Below, piece after piece: positions 8,589-16,227 of a stretch of DNA of 43,479 nt. Below the pieces are notes generated by a model, which searched no databases, was not told the DNA's origin, and saw nothing but the letters and a program-made list of their open reading frames with translations. Location: contig NZ_NGFN01000027.1 of the NCBI RefSeq assembly GCF_002148965.1, forward strand, positions 1 to 43,479, read 5' to 3'. The translations under genes and the position numbers were made by a program. Numbering within the stretch: position 1 is the stretch's first letter; every line of letters begins with the position of its first letter. The stretch comes from Streptomyces swartbergensis. Lineage in GTDB: Bacteria; Actinomycetota; Actinomycetes; Streptomycetales; Streptomycetaceae.

Positions 8589-8605
8589 CGCAGGGCAGGC
8601 CTGCG
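8589..8605. promoter_or_regulatory. inverted repeat CGCAGG-N5-CCTGCG, candidate LysR site
   Basis: A perfect 6-5-6 inverted repeat sits in the middle of the divergent LysR-dehydrogenase region. Nearby TTCCGCAGG and TTCGCAG look like extra half-sites. Binding by the LysR protein is inferred from position. Confidence 0.5.
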
Positions 8606-8651
8606 AAATCTGCGCTGTTCGCAGCCGTCGCGGTGCACGACTCTGACGCAC

Positions 8652-9809
8652 ATGACCACACCGCACACGATCGCCGTCCTCGGCCTGGGGCGCATGGGCA
8701 CCGCGATCGCGACACGACTGGCCGCTCAGGGACACCACGTCATCGGCTGGACCCGTTCCGGACGCACACCGGGCGCCGTCAGGACGACCGGCGACCCGCA
8801 CGGCGCCGTGGCGCAGGCCGGCCTCGTGCTCCTGGCGCTGTTCGACGGTCCGGCCTGCCGACAGGTCCTCGACGACGTCCGGGGCGCGCTGCGAGCGGAC
8901 ACGGTCGTGGTGAACACCAGCACCATCGCCCCCGCCGAGGCGTCGGAACTGGCCCGGCGGCTCGGCCCGTCCTACGTCCACGCACCCGTGCTCGGCTCGG
9001 TTCCGGCCGCGTCCGCCGGTGCCCTGCGCATTCTCGCCGCCGCCGAGGGAGGCGCCCTGGAGCGAGCCCGGCCGGTACTGGAGACGCTGGGCTCCGTGCT
9101 GTCCGTCGGGGACGCCGCCACCGCCGCCGCGCTCAAGCTGATCGCCAACAACGGCCTCGCCGGCGCGGTCCTCGCGCTGCGCGACTCACTGCGGCAGGGC
9201 GACGCCCTCGGCCTGCCGCGCGCCCAGGTGCTGGACGTGCTCGAACTCGGCCTGCTGGGCGGGCTCGTGACTCACAAACGGGCCTTCCTCACCGGCGAGC
9301 CGGCCACTGCCGCGGCCGAGTTCACCATCAGTGCGCTGGCCAAGGACATGGCACTGCTCGCCGCCGCGTCGAACACCCCGTTGCGCAGCGCGGCCGGCCT
9401 GGCGGACATCCCCGCCGACCCCGAGGCCGACATCGCCACCGCCGCCACCGTCCCCGCCGTCGATGACGCCGTGCTCGAACCGCTCCGCGCCTACATCCGC
9501 GGGCACGCCACCGGCGACCCCGCCCACTTCCGTGACGCGTTCCTGCCCACCGCCCACGTCGAGGGGGTCCGGGACGGCGCGTTCGTCTCATGGCCCCTGG
9601 AGGAGTACTGCGCTCTCTTCAAGGGCCGGCCGGCCACGGACGAGCCGACCCGCTCCCGCCGCATCGACACCGCGGACGTCCACGGCACCGTCGCGACCGC
9701 GACCATGACACTCCTGCACGGCGCGGACACCTTCACGGACGTCTTCCTGCTGGTCCGCGTGGGCGAGAGGTGGCGGATCGCCAACAAGGCCTACCACCGC
9801 CGCTCCTGA
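8652..9809 (+). CDS. NAD(P)-binding 3-hydroxyisobutyrate dehydrogenase-like protein fused to an NTF2-like domain
   Basis: A 385-aa two-domain protein. Residues 1 to about 265 form a beta-hydroxyacid dehydrogenase-type reductase: the Rossmann motif AVLGLGRMG near the N-terminus, then NTSTIAP, and the catalytic Lys region AALKLIANN. The all-alpha C-terminal half of that family is present. From about residue 270 to the end is a SnoaL/NTF2-like domain (AYIRGHATGDPAHFRDAFLP ... WRIANKAYHRR) as in small putative lumazine-binding proteins. Stand-alone family members are about 290 aa, so the tail is an addition. It diverges from the LysR gene and is probably its target. The substrate is unknown. Confidence 0.88.
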   Translation: MTTPHTIAVLGLGRMGTAIATRLAAQGHHVIGWTRSGRTPGAVRTTGDPHGAVAQAGLVLLALFDGPACRQVLDDVRGALRADTVVVNTSTIAPAEASELARRLGPSYVHAPVLGSVPAASAGALRILAAAEGGALERARPVLETLGSVLSVGDAATAAALKLIANNGLAGAVLALRDSLRQGDALGLPRAQVLDVLELGLLGGLVTHKRAFLTGEPATAAAEFTISALAKDMALLAAASNTPLRSAAGLADIPADPEADIATAATVPAVDDAVLEPLRAYIRGHATGDPAHFRDAFLPTAHVEGVRDGAFVSWPLEEYCALFKGRPATDEPTRSRRIDTADVHGTVATATMTLLHGADTFTDVFLLVRVGERWRIANKAYHRRS

Positions 9810-9864
9810 GCCGCACCGGCGTGCCGGGCGCCGCGGGGCAGGCTGGACTTTGCGGACGCTCCCC

Positions 9865-10091
9865 AGGGCCTGTTGCGAAAGTGGCGCCTGCCGCGCGACG
9901 CCCGGCACGCTCCCAGCAAGCTCTTCGAGCAGGGGGGAACCCCCCACTCGCCGCACCGGCCGAAAGCCCGAGGACGCCCAGCACGAGGGCTTCCGCCCGG
10001 CACTCTCTTCGAGCAGGGGGACGCCCAGAGCACGCACCGGACGCCGCGCGGCCGCCCTTCGGGCGACGACGCCACTCTCGCAACAGGCCCT
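9865..10091. mobile_element. 227-bp MITE-like element with 22-bp terminal inverted repeats
   Basis: The ends 9865-9886 and 10070-10091 are inverted repeats matching at 21 of 22 positions; they begin AGGGCCTGTTGCGA and end GTGGCG. The interior codes for nothing convincing but contains two related modules that each start CTCTTCGAGCAGGGGG (about 9921 and 9999) and continue with a similar CGCACCGG segment. Small size, terminal repeats and lack of a transposase fit a non-autonomous miniature element or a deleted IS. The right end supplies two bases of the stop codon of the neighbouring gene. No clear target-site duplication is seen. Confidence 0.75.
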
Positions 10092-10419
10092 AGCCCTGCC
10101 CGCGCACCGGCCCGCCGAAGAGGTCCACGGCCCGGCGGACCTCCGCCAGTTCCGGGGCCAGCGCGCTCACCGAGCCGATCGCGCCCGCGATCAGCAGGAG
10201 GGAGCGGCGCAGCCGCGGGATCTCGGGGGTGCCGTCGGCCGCCATGGCGTCCAGGGCGGCCAGTTCCTCCTCGGCGATGGTCCGGTCGGCGAACTCGCCG
10301 GGATGGGCGGCTAGCCGACGGCGCAGCCGGGCGACGGCGGAGCGCAGCTCCGTCACGCGCGGATCCTCGTCGCCGCCGGTCACAGGCCCCTGCCGCCTCT
10401 GCTCAACGCTCCGCAACAC
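10090..10419 (-). CDS. DUF5955-like hypothetical protein
   Basis: A 109-aa soluble, helix-rich protein: VTELRSAVARLRRRLAAHPG, then EELAALDAMAADGTPEIPRL, then a more hydrophobic SLLLIAGAIGSVSALAPELA. It resembles the streptomycete DUF5955 family of unknown function, with no catalytic motif. A GGGGAGGA ribosome site lies just ahead of adjacent GTG (10419) and TTG (10416) codons; spacing favours the TTG slightly. The TAG stop is formed at the junction with the MITE-like element, so the last residues may differ from those of relatives. Confidence 0.72.
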   Translation of the reverse strand: MLRSVEQRRQGPVTGGDEDPRVTELRSAVARLRRRLAAHPGEFADRTIAEEELAALDAMAADGTPEIPRLRRSLLLIAGAIGSVSALAPELAEVRRAVDLFGGPVRGQG

Positions 10420-10594
10420 AGTCCTCCCCCTCGCACTCCGTCGTGCGCGTGCCCTTCCGACGCGAAGTCCCCCACACCGGGCGCCGGTCGGCCGCCCGGC
10501 CGGTCGGTGCGGGCGACAGTAAACGACGCGGGCCACCAGGCGCCAGTCCATTGCGTCATCGACTTGCTCCGCTGCGTAACTTCTCGGCCCGAGG

Positions 10595-10618
10595 TCGTGC
10601 GGTATGTCGTGCGGTATG
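10595..10618. repeat. tandem 12-bp repeat (TCGTGCGGTATG x2)
   Basis: Two exact adjacent copies of TCGTGCGGTATG end 8 bp before the start of the nucleotidyltransferase gene, covering its leader and ribosome-binding region. This could be a protein-binding direct repeat or a chance slippage duplication. Confidence 0.6.
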
Positions 10619-10626
10619 CAGGATCC

Positions 10627-11241
10627 ATGACGACACACAAGACGACGAACAGGGCGCCTGCGGTTGCGGGGGTGCTGCTCGCCGCCGGGGGCGGACGGCG
10701 GCTCGGCGGGCGCCCCAAGGCACTGCTCACCCACCGGGGACGGCCACTCGTGGAGCACGCGGTACGGGTGTTGCGCGAGGGCGGCTGCGAGCAGATCCAT
10801 GTGGTGCTGGGCGCGCGAGCCGACGAGGTACGCGCACGGGCCTCGTTGCCGGGCTGCGTCCTCGTCGGCAATCCCGACTGGGAACAGGGCATGGGGGCAT
10901 CCCTGCGGGCCGGGCTGGACTCGCTCGCCGGTACGGGCGCGGAGGCCGCCCTGGTCTCGCTCGTCGACCAGCCCGGTATCGGCCCGGAGGCGGTGGCCCG
11001 GGTCCTCGGGGCGTACGAGGGCGAGGAGTCGCTGGTGTCGGCCGCGTACGACGGAGTGCGCGGCCATCCGGTCCTGTTCGGTGCCGCTCACTGGGCGGGC
11101 ATCGCCGCGACTGCGACCGGGGACCGGGGGGCACGCGCCTATCTGAAGGAGCACGAGCCGGGGATCACGCTCGTCGAGTGCGCGGACGTGGCCCGGCCCT
11201 TCGACATCGACACGGAGGCCGATCTGGCCCACCTTGAGTGA
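10627..11241 (+). CDS. nucleotidyltransferase family protein, MocA/MobA-like
   Basis: A 204-aa NTP-transferase fold protein. The nucleotide-binding signature LLAAGGGRRLGGRPKAL lies near residues 17-33. GNPDWEQGMGASLRAGL (about 80-96) and LVSLVDQPGI (about 111-120, with the metal-binding Asp) match MocA-type molybdenum cofactor cytidylyltransferases, as does GVRGHPVLF. The C-terminus FDIDTEADL is also standard. MocA enzymes make the cytosine form of molybdopterin for xanthine dehydrogenase-type enzymes, which would suit the nearby purine-degradation genes, but no dehydrogenase subunit lies in this window. The ATG at 10627 is used; no strong ribosome site is seen. Confidence 0.88.
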   Translation: MTTHKTTNRAPAVAGVLLAAGGGRRLGGRPKALLTHRGRPLVEHAVRVLREGGCEQIHVVLGARADEVRARASLPGCVLVGNPDWEQGMGASLRAGLDSLAGTGAEAALVSLVDQPGIGPEAVARVLGAYEGEESLVSAAYDGVRGHPVLFGAAHWAGIAATATGDRGARAYLKEHEPGITLVECADVARPFDIDTEADLAHLE

Positions 11242-11289
11242 ACGGGTTGGCACGGAGCGCCACCTTGCCTCGATCCAGAGAATCTCGAC

Positions 11290-11322
11290 ATCAACAGATG
11301 ATTGAACTTCCACCATGAGGAA
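11290..11322. promoter_or_regulatory. two adjacent operator-like inverted repeats before malate synthase
   Basis: ATCAAC-AGATG-ATTGAA (11290-11306) is followed after one base by TTCCACCATGAGGAA (11308-11322). Both forms occur between allantoinase and the IclR-type regulator as well (6689-6705 and 6781-6795). The pair lies about 130 bp before the malate synthase ATG, next to ACTAGTATCCACT, where a promoter may lie. Confidence 0.6.
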
Positions 11323-11448
11323 ACTAGTATCCACTGATCAGAAGCGCCCGAGGGTTCCGCGGGCGCCGAACGCCGTATCCGGGAAGACTGGCACCCGGTG
11401 CCGAACCGCCGGTTCGTCTTCGTAGCTCGCTGAAGGAAGTGACCGTTC

Positions 11449-13074
11449 ATGTCCGCACCAGCGCCGTCCCCGCTGGCCATCGTCGACGCCGAGCCCCTGC
11501 CCCGGCAGGAGGAGGTCCTCACCGAAGCGGCGCTCGCCTTCGTGGCCGAGCTGCACCGGCGGTTCACGCCCCGCCGTGACGAACTCCTCGCCCGCCGCGC
11601 CGAGCGCCGCGCCGAGATCGCCCGTACCTCTTCCCTCGACTTCCTCCCGGAGACCGCCGCGATCCGCGCCGACGACTCCTGGAAGGTCGCCCCGGCCCCC
11701 GACGCCCTGAACGACCGGCGGGTCGAGATCACCGGCCCCACCGACCGCAAGATGACCATCAACGCCCTCAACTCGGGCGCGAAGGTGTGGCTCGCGGACT
11801 TCGAGGACGCCTCCGCGCCCACCTGGGAGAACGTGGTCCTCGGCCAGCTCAACCTGATCGACGCCTACACGCGGAACATCGACTTCACGGACCCGAAGTC
11901 GGGCAAGTCGTACGCCCTGAAGGCGAACGAGGAACTCGCCACGGTCGTCATGCGCCCGCGCGGCTGGCATCTGAACGAGCGGCACCTCGTCGACGCGGAC
12001 GGCACCCCGGTGCCCGGCGCGCTCGTCGACTTCGGCCTGTACTTCTTCCACAACGCCAAGCGCCTGCTGGGCCTGGGCAAGGGCCCGTACTTCTACCTGC
12101 CGAAGACCGAGTCGCACCTGGAGGCCCGCCTCTGGAACGAGGTCTTCGTCTTCGCGCAGGACTACGTCGGCATCCCGCAGGGCACCGTCCGCGCCACCGT
12201 GCTGATCGAGACGATCACGGCCGCGTACGAGATGGAGGAGATCCTCTACGAGCTGCGCGACCACGCCTCCGGGCTGAACGCGGGCCGCTGGGACTACCTG
12301 TTCTCCATCGTCAAGAACTTCCGGGACGGCGGCGCCAGGTTCGTCCTGCCGGACCGCAACGCGGTGACGATGACGGCCCCGTTCATGCGCGCGTACACCG
12401 AACTCCTCGTGCGTACCTGCCACAAGCGCGGCGCGCACGCGATCGGCGGCATGGCGGCGTTCATCCCGTCCCGCCGGGACGCGGAGGTCAACAAGGTCGC
12501 CTTCGAGAAGGTCCGCGCCGACAAGGACCGCGAGGCGAACGACGGTTTCGACGGCTCCTGGGTCGCCCACCCCGACCTGGTGCCGCTCGCCATGGAGTCC
12601 TTCGACAAGGTCCTCGGCGACAAGCCGAACCAGAAGGACCGGCTGCGCGAGGAGGTCGACGTCAAGGCGGCCGACCTGATCGCGATCGACTCGCTGGACG
12701 CCAAGCCGACGTACGCGGGTCTGGTGAACGCCGTGCAGGTCGGCATCCGCTACATCGAGGCCTGGCTGCGCGGCCTCGGCGCGGTGGCGATCTTCAACCT
12801 GATGGAGGACGCCGCCACCGCCGAGATCTCCCGCTCCCAGATCTGGCAGTGGATCAACGCGGGCGTCGTCCTCGACAACGGCGAGCAGGTCACCGCCGAC
12901 CTGGCCCGCAAGGTCGCCGCCGAGGAACTGGCGAACATCAAGGCCGAGGTCGGCGAGGAGGCCTTCGCGGCCGGCAACTGGCAGCAGGCGCACGACCTGC
13001 TGCTGAAGGTCTCCCTCGACGAGGACTACGCCGACTTCCTGACGCTCCCGGCGTACGAGCAGCTCAAGGGCTGA
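11449..13074 (+). CDS. aceB: malate synthase A
   Basis: Malate synthase joins glyoxylate and acetyl-CoA to give malate. At 541 aa it is the length of isoform A. The family signature [20 protein letters not shown] lies near residue 270. [10 protein letters not shown] supplies the active-site Arg, and the C-terminal plug shows [18 protein letters not shown] (about residues 448-465) with catalytic acid residues. The GAAGGAAGTG ribosome site is well placed before the ATG. It converges closely on the selenoprotein-W-like gene. The context of allantoinase and allantoicase and the shared upstream repeats suggest its role here is to use glyoxylate from purine breakdown. Confidence 0.97.
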   Translation: MSAPAPSPLAIVDAEPLPRQEEVLTEAALAFVAELHRRFTPRRDELLARRAERRAEIARTSSLDFLPETAAIRADDSWKVAPAPDALNDRRVEITGPTDRKMTINALNSGAKVWLADFEDASAPTWENVVLGQLNLIDAYTRNIDFTDPKSGKSYALKANEELATVVMRPRGWHLNERHLVDADGTPVPGALVDFGLYFFHNAKRLLGLGKGPYFYLPKTESHLEARLWNEVFVFAQDYVGIPQGTVRATVLIETITAAYEMEEILYELRDHASGLNAGRWDYLFSIVKNFRDGGARFVLPDRNAVTMTAPFMRAYTELLVRTCHKRGAHAIGGMAAFIPSRRDAEVNKVAFEKVRADKDREANDGFDGSWVAHPDLVPLAMESFDKVLGDKPNQKDRLREEVDVKAADLIAIDSLDAKPTYAGLVNAVQVGIRYIEAWLRGLGAVAIFNLMEDAATAEISRSQIWQWINAGVVLDNGEQVTADLARKVAAEELANIKAEVGEEAFAAGNWQQAHDLLLKVSLDEDYADFLTLPAYEQLKG

Positions 13075-13075
13075 C

Positions 13076-13369
13076 TCAGTCCGCGGACGGCTCGGCGGAC
13101 GGCTTGTCCGAGTGGCCCAGGGGCTTCCCTGGGGCCACTCGGTCGCGTACGGCCCGCTTCACGGCCGTCGGCTCGGGGAAGCCCTGCTCGCGCCGGTCCC
13201 AGACGACCTCGCCGCCGACGCGGACGACGAACACCCCGCCCTTGCCGGGCTTCAGCGCCAGTTCCGTCAGCTCGGACTCGAACGTCGTGAGCAGCTCCTG
13301 CGCCAGCCAGGCCGCGCGGGGCAGCCAGCGGCACTGGGTGCAGTACTCGATCTCGACACGGCCACTCAT
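13076..13369 (-). CDS. SelT/SelW/SelH (Rdx) family redox protein
   Basis: A 97-aa thioredoxin-like protein with the N-terminal CxxC motif in IEYCTQCRWL (Cys10 and Cys13), a Cys version of the Cys-x-x-Sec motif of selenoprotein W. The conserved PGKGGVFVVRVGGEVVWDR and EQGFPEPTAVKR segments follow. A Ser/Pro/Asp tail ends the protein. Its ATG overlaps the upstream kinase-like gene's stop (ATGA at 13369-13366), so the two are translationally coupled. The redox partner is unknown. Confidence 0.9.
   Translation of the reverse strand: MSGRVEIEYCTQCRWLPRAAWLAQELLTTFESELTELALKPGKGGVFVVRVGGEVVWDRREQGFPEPTAVKRAVRDRVAPGKPLGHSDKPSAEPSAD
13110..13140. terminator. terminator hairpin inside the end of the Rdx gene
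   Basis: GAGTGGCCCAGGG pairs with CCCTGGGGCCACTC (one bulged G) around a GCTT loop. The hairpin lies within the last codons of the Rdx gene and 36 bp past the malate synthase stop. It probably ends rightward malate synthase transcription while being read as coding sequence on the other strand. Confidence 0.65.
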
Positions 13370-14286
13370 CCGAGGTGCACCGCCCCATCCTGTTCGGCCG
13401 CGGGCTTGCCGTGCAGGTCGGGGACCTGCCGGAGCCACGCGGGGCGTCCTTGCCGGCTGCGCGCCGCCCGGCGGGCCTCCTCGGCGGCGAGCTCCTCCCG
13501 GCCGGGGAAGTCGGTGGGCAGCCAGGCCCCGGAGGCCCGCACGCGCGCGTGGAGGTACGACACGTACGCCTCGCGTGCCTCCTGCGCGGTGGCGAAGCCC
13601 GGCTCGTCCGCGAGCCAGGCGTCCGGGACCTCCGCGAGGATCCGGCGCAGCAGCTCCTCGGTCACCCTGGGGGCGAACTCGGCGTCGGCGGCCCGGACGT
13701 CGGGCCCGTAGTGACCGAGGGCGTGGTGCCGGAAGTCGTAGGCCTTGGCGGGGTCGGTGCCGTCCCAGCGATGATGGAACACGAGCGCGGCACCGTGGTC
13801 GATCAGCCACAGGCGCGGGGGCGCCACGCCCAGGGTGGGCCAGACCATCAGGTTGGAGCTGTGGACCGTGCGGTCGACGTTCACGGTCAGGGCGTCGAGC
13901 CAGACGATCCTGCCCGCCTCCAGGGGATCGACGGGGAAGACCCGCGCGATCTCCGGCGTGAAGTCCCGGGCGCCCGGCAGGTAGTCCATGCCGAGGTTCA
14001 CACCCGCGCTGGCCGCGTGCAGGCCCCGCACCTCCTGGTGCGGCTCGTCCTGAGCGATCACCGGGTCGAAGTGCACCAGCACCAGCTCGGGGAAGCGCAG
14101 CCCGAGGGCGCGGGCCAGCTCCCCCACGATCACCTCGGCGACCAGCGCCTTGCGGCCCTGCGCGGAGCCGGTGAACTTCACGACGTACGTGCCCAGGTCG
14201 TCGGCCTCGACGACTCCGGGGACGGAGCCGCCCGATCGCAGGGGCTCGATATAGCGGGTTGCGGTGACCTCTCTCAAACTCTTCAA
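13366..14286 (-). CDS. HipA-like kinase family protein
   Basis: A 306-aa protein of the HipA-like kinase family widespread in Actinobacteria. The ATP-site Lys is in GTYVVKFTG (about residue 37), the catalytic segment is LTVNVDRTVHSSNLMVW (about 132-148), and the metal-binding Asp is in LWLIDHGAAL. It lacks the N-terminal HipA_N domain, and no HipB-type antitoxin is adjacent, so it is not a standard toxin-antitoxin pair. The start is uncertain: a TTG at 14286 or, better by family (LREVTATR), a TTG at 14277. The region just upstream leads into the integrase, so the native promoter may have been replaced. It is coupled to the downstream Rdx gene. Confidence 0.82.
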   Translation of the reverse strand: MKSLREVTATRYIEPLRSGGSVPGVVEADDLGTYVVKFTGSAQGRKALVAEVIVGELARALGLRFPELVLVHFDPVIAQDEPHQEVRGLHAASAGVNLGMDYLPGARDFTPEIARVFPVDPLEAGRIVWLDALTVNVDRTVHSSNLMVWPTLGVAPPRLWLIDHGAALVFHHRWDGTDPAKAYDFRHHALGHYGPDVRAADAEFAPRVTEELLRRILAEVPDAWLADEPGFATAQEAREAYVSYLHARVRASGAWLPTDFPGREELAAEEARRAARSRQGRPAWLRQVPDLHGKPAAEQDGAVHLG

Positions 14287-14359
14287 AGGCCCAGCGACCT
14301 GATTGCCTTAGATGCCACGGCAAGCTCCAATGTGATGCAAATCGGCAAAACCTCCCCGC

Positions 14360-15676
14360 TCAGCCCTGGGGAGAATCTGGGGAGTTTCGGCTGGCGTGCT
14401 CCTCTCCCGTTCTCCCCAGCAGTCCGTCAATGGCGGTGCGCCCCTTGCTTCCGGCCTCCGGCATGAAGTGAGCATAGTAACCAAGCGTGACAGCCGGAGA
14501 CGAGTGCCCGAGCCATCGCGCCAGCGTCACTACGGACTCCCCCGCCTCCAGCATGATCGAGGCGTAGGTGTGCCGCAGCACGTGGAAGCCGTCCTTCGGC
14601 GCCGCCTCCCACTGCCAGTCCTTCGCGCCCTTGGCGCGCGGCGGAATGATGCCGGCCTTGGCCAGCGCCGGTTTCCAGGTGTACGTATTCCACGTGTTCA
14701 CCGCCACGGCGTTGCCGAATCGCGTGGTGAGCAGAAGGGAGAACTTCCTTCGCTGTTTGTCCGCCTCTGGCCTCCCCCACGGAAGCTCCACCTCCACCGG
14801 TGGGAACGCCTCGACGTGACGCTTCAGCTCGTCGGCCACCGAGGAGGGCATGTCGACGATGCGCGTCTTCGCCCCCTTCGGCAAGGCGAAGTACAACCTC
14901 CCTTTGATCGCCTGTACTTGGCGACGAACGTGGAGGACTCCTCGGGCATAGTCGATGTCCTCCGGGCTCAAACCGAAGACTTCGCCCTGCCGAAGTCCGC
15001 ACCCCAGTCCGACCACGACGGCTATCCGATGCCGCGGACTGATCCCATCACGGACTCGGAGCGCCCTCTCCAGCGGCCACGCTTCCCGTCGCTCCTTCGG
15101 CGCCTTCGGCCAGCGCACGGACTTCGCGTGCATGGGGTTCCTGGCGAGCCGCTTGTCGTCGACGGCAGCCTCCAGAATGCTCGACAGCTCGGACAAGATG
15201 CCGCGCCGGTAGTCGACCGAAGAGACTGTCGTCTCCAACGTAGCTATGTACGCGCGGAGTTCGGCCGCCGTGATGTTCCGGAGTGGGAGTTCGCCCAGAT
15301 GCGGAACGATATGAAGGCGCGCCCTGCGCTCCTGGTTGTCCTGGGTCTTCGGAACACCGCCTCGGCCCGGCGCCCAGTGCAAGGCGATGTAGTCGGCCAG
15401 CGTGATGGATCCATCGCGCGGGTCCACGAACTCCCCACGCTCCTCGTCAGTGGCCGCCCGACGAAGCCACGCCTTGGCATCCTCCAGGGTGTCGAAAGAG
15501 CGGTCCCGGACCCCGGGAATGCCGGCGACCTTGTACCGCTTCCCCTTGCCGTAGCGAGCGGTTCGTTCCAGCGCATGCCGCCTGATCGGCCCAACCGAGC
15601 ACAGCGTCAGACACACGACGACCGCGTCGCACGAGGCGTCGGCGGCCGGAAGCTGCTCGGCACGGCCATCCACCAC
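14360..15676 (-). CDS. tyrosine site-specific integrase fused to a methyltransferase stub
   Basis: A tyrosine recombinase from an integrative element. The C-terminal catalytic domain is complete: Arg in GLGCGLRQGEVFGL, HxxR in FHVLRHTYAS, the second His in RWLGHSSPAVTLG, and the nucleophile Tyr in GYYAH. An SAM-like core-binding domain precedes it (SITLADYIALHWAPG). The first 30 or so residues are foreign: GRAEQLPAADASCDAVVVCL matches the acidic loop and following strand of class I methyltransferases. The join lies around RRHALERTARYGKGKRY, so the integrase has lost its own start. Whether the chimera is made and active is unknown. The gene sits next to the HipA-like gene, where an attachment site would be expected. 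Confidence 0.85.
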   Translation of the reverse strand: MVDGRAEQLPAADASCDAVVVCLTLCSVGPIRRHALERTARYGKGKRYKVAGIPGVRDRSFDTLEDAKAWLRRAATDEERGEFVDPRDGSITLADYIALHWAPGRGGVPKTQDNQERRARLHIVPHLGELPLRNITAAELRAYIATLETTVSSVDYRRGILSELSSILEAAVDDKRLARNPMHAKSVRWPKAPKERREAWPLERALRVRDGISPRHRIAVVVGLGCGLRQGEVFGLSPEDIDYARGVLHVRRQVQAIKGRLYFALPKGAKTRIVDMPSSVADELKRHVEAFPPVEVELPWGRPEADKQRRKFSLLLTTRFGNAVAVNTWNTYTWKPALAKAGIIPPRAKGAKDWQWEAAPKDGFHVLRHTYASIMLEAGESVVTLARWLGHSSPAVTLGYYAHFMPEAGSKGRTAIDGLLGRTGEEHASRNSPDSPQG

Positions 15677-15802
15677 ATCGATACCTTTACCCTCTGCCAG
15701 GCGTCGCGTATGGCCCTTGTCGGCAACGACGAGGGCAACCCCCTGTCCGCATGGGATCGGCGGGCGCGCGATGGGGCAGAGCCCAAAGGCATCCGCCAGG
15801 TG

Positions 15803-16147
15803 TCAGTCAGTGCCGGACGCGGGCATTCCGGCAGCGGCGAGTGCCTGGCGCAGGTCCGCCGTGGTCGGCGCGCCGTCAGCAGTGCCGTCCGGGTGACGGT
15901 AGAGCCGGCAGGACACGCTGGGCCGGGACTCGGCCGTGGCGAACGGGTCGACGTCGTTCAGCAGGATGGTGGGTGATCCGGTCATCTGCCACTGCGCTGC
16001 TCCCGCCTCGTCGGACACCTCAATCCAGTCCACAGGTACTTCTCGGCCGTCCAGGGCACTGTCGATCCGGTGGCGTACGACTGAGGCGTTCGGGCAGTCA
16101 GGGACCGTCAGGACCGTGATCCGCAGTCTCGTCTCGCGCGGGTTCAT
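15803..16147 (-). CDS. thioredoxin-fold protein of a MerR-controlled metal locus (alkylmercury-lyase-like)
   Basis: A 114-aa protein beginning MNPRETRLRITVLTVPDCPN, with a thioredoxin-like pattern: the strand and VPDCPN turn hold one Cys (about residue 18), GSPTILLNDVDPF is the cis-Pro region, and SVSCRLYRHPDG holds a second Cys. Similar small actinobacterial proteins are often labelled alkylmercury lyase, but they lack the full MerB fold, so organomercurial cleavage is not supported. AGGAG lies 7 bp before the ATG. It diverges from merR, and the promoter between them reads toward this gene, making it the likely MerR target. Confidence 0.75.
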   Translation of the reverse strand: MNPRETRLRITVLTVPDCPNASVVRHRIDSALDGREVPVDWIEVSDEAGAAQWQMTGSPTILLNDVDPFATAESRPSVSCRLYRHPDGTADGAPTTADLRQALAAAGMPASGTD

Positions 16148-16185
16148 TGGAAATCTCCTGGTTCGTCACTGTGTCTGGAACCGTA

Positions 16186-16211
16186 GACCTTCCAGCCCGC
16201 TGGAAGGTCAA
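16186..16211 (-). promoter_or_regulatory. MerR-type promoter and operator
   Basis: A perfect inverted repeat with 10-bp arms (GACCTTCCAG) and a 4-bp centre covers 16186-16209. On the minus strand TTGACC (16211-16206) and TACGGT (16185-16180) form -35 and -10 hexamers 20 bp apart. The over-long spacer with a palindrome inside it is the hallmark of MerR-activated promoters. It drives the thioredoxin-fold gene and can also repress merR. Confidence 0.85.
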
Positions 16212-16227
16212 GGGCTAGCCTGGAGGT

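Noticed and set aside
11338-12993. Minus-strand open frame of 551 codons opposite malate synthase
   Set aside because: Low-complexity Val/Asp/Gly/Arg shadow frame; the plus strand is an unmistakable malate synthase.
15803-16147. Alkylmercury lyase as the function of the MerR-controlled gene
   Set aside because: The protein is only 114 aa and lacks the MerB catalytic Cys-Cys-Asp arrangement, so a thioredoxin-fold label is safer.
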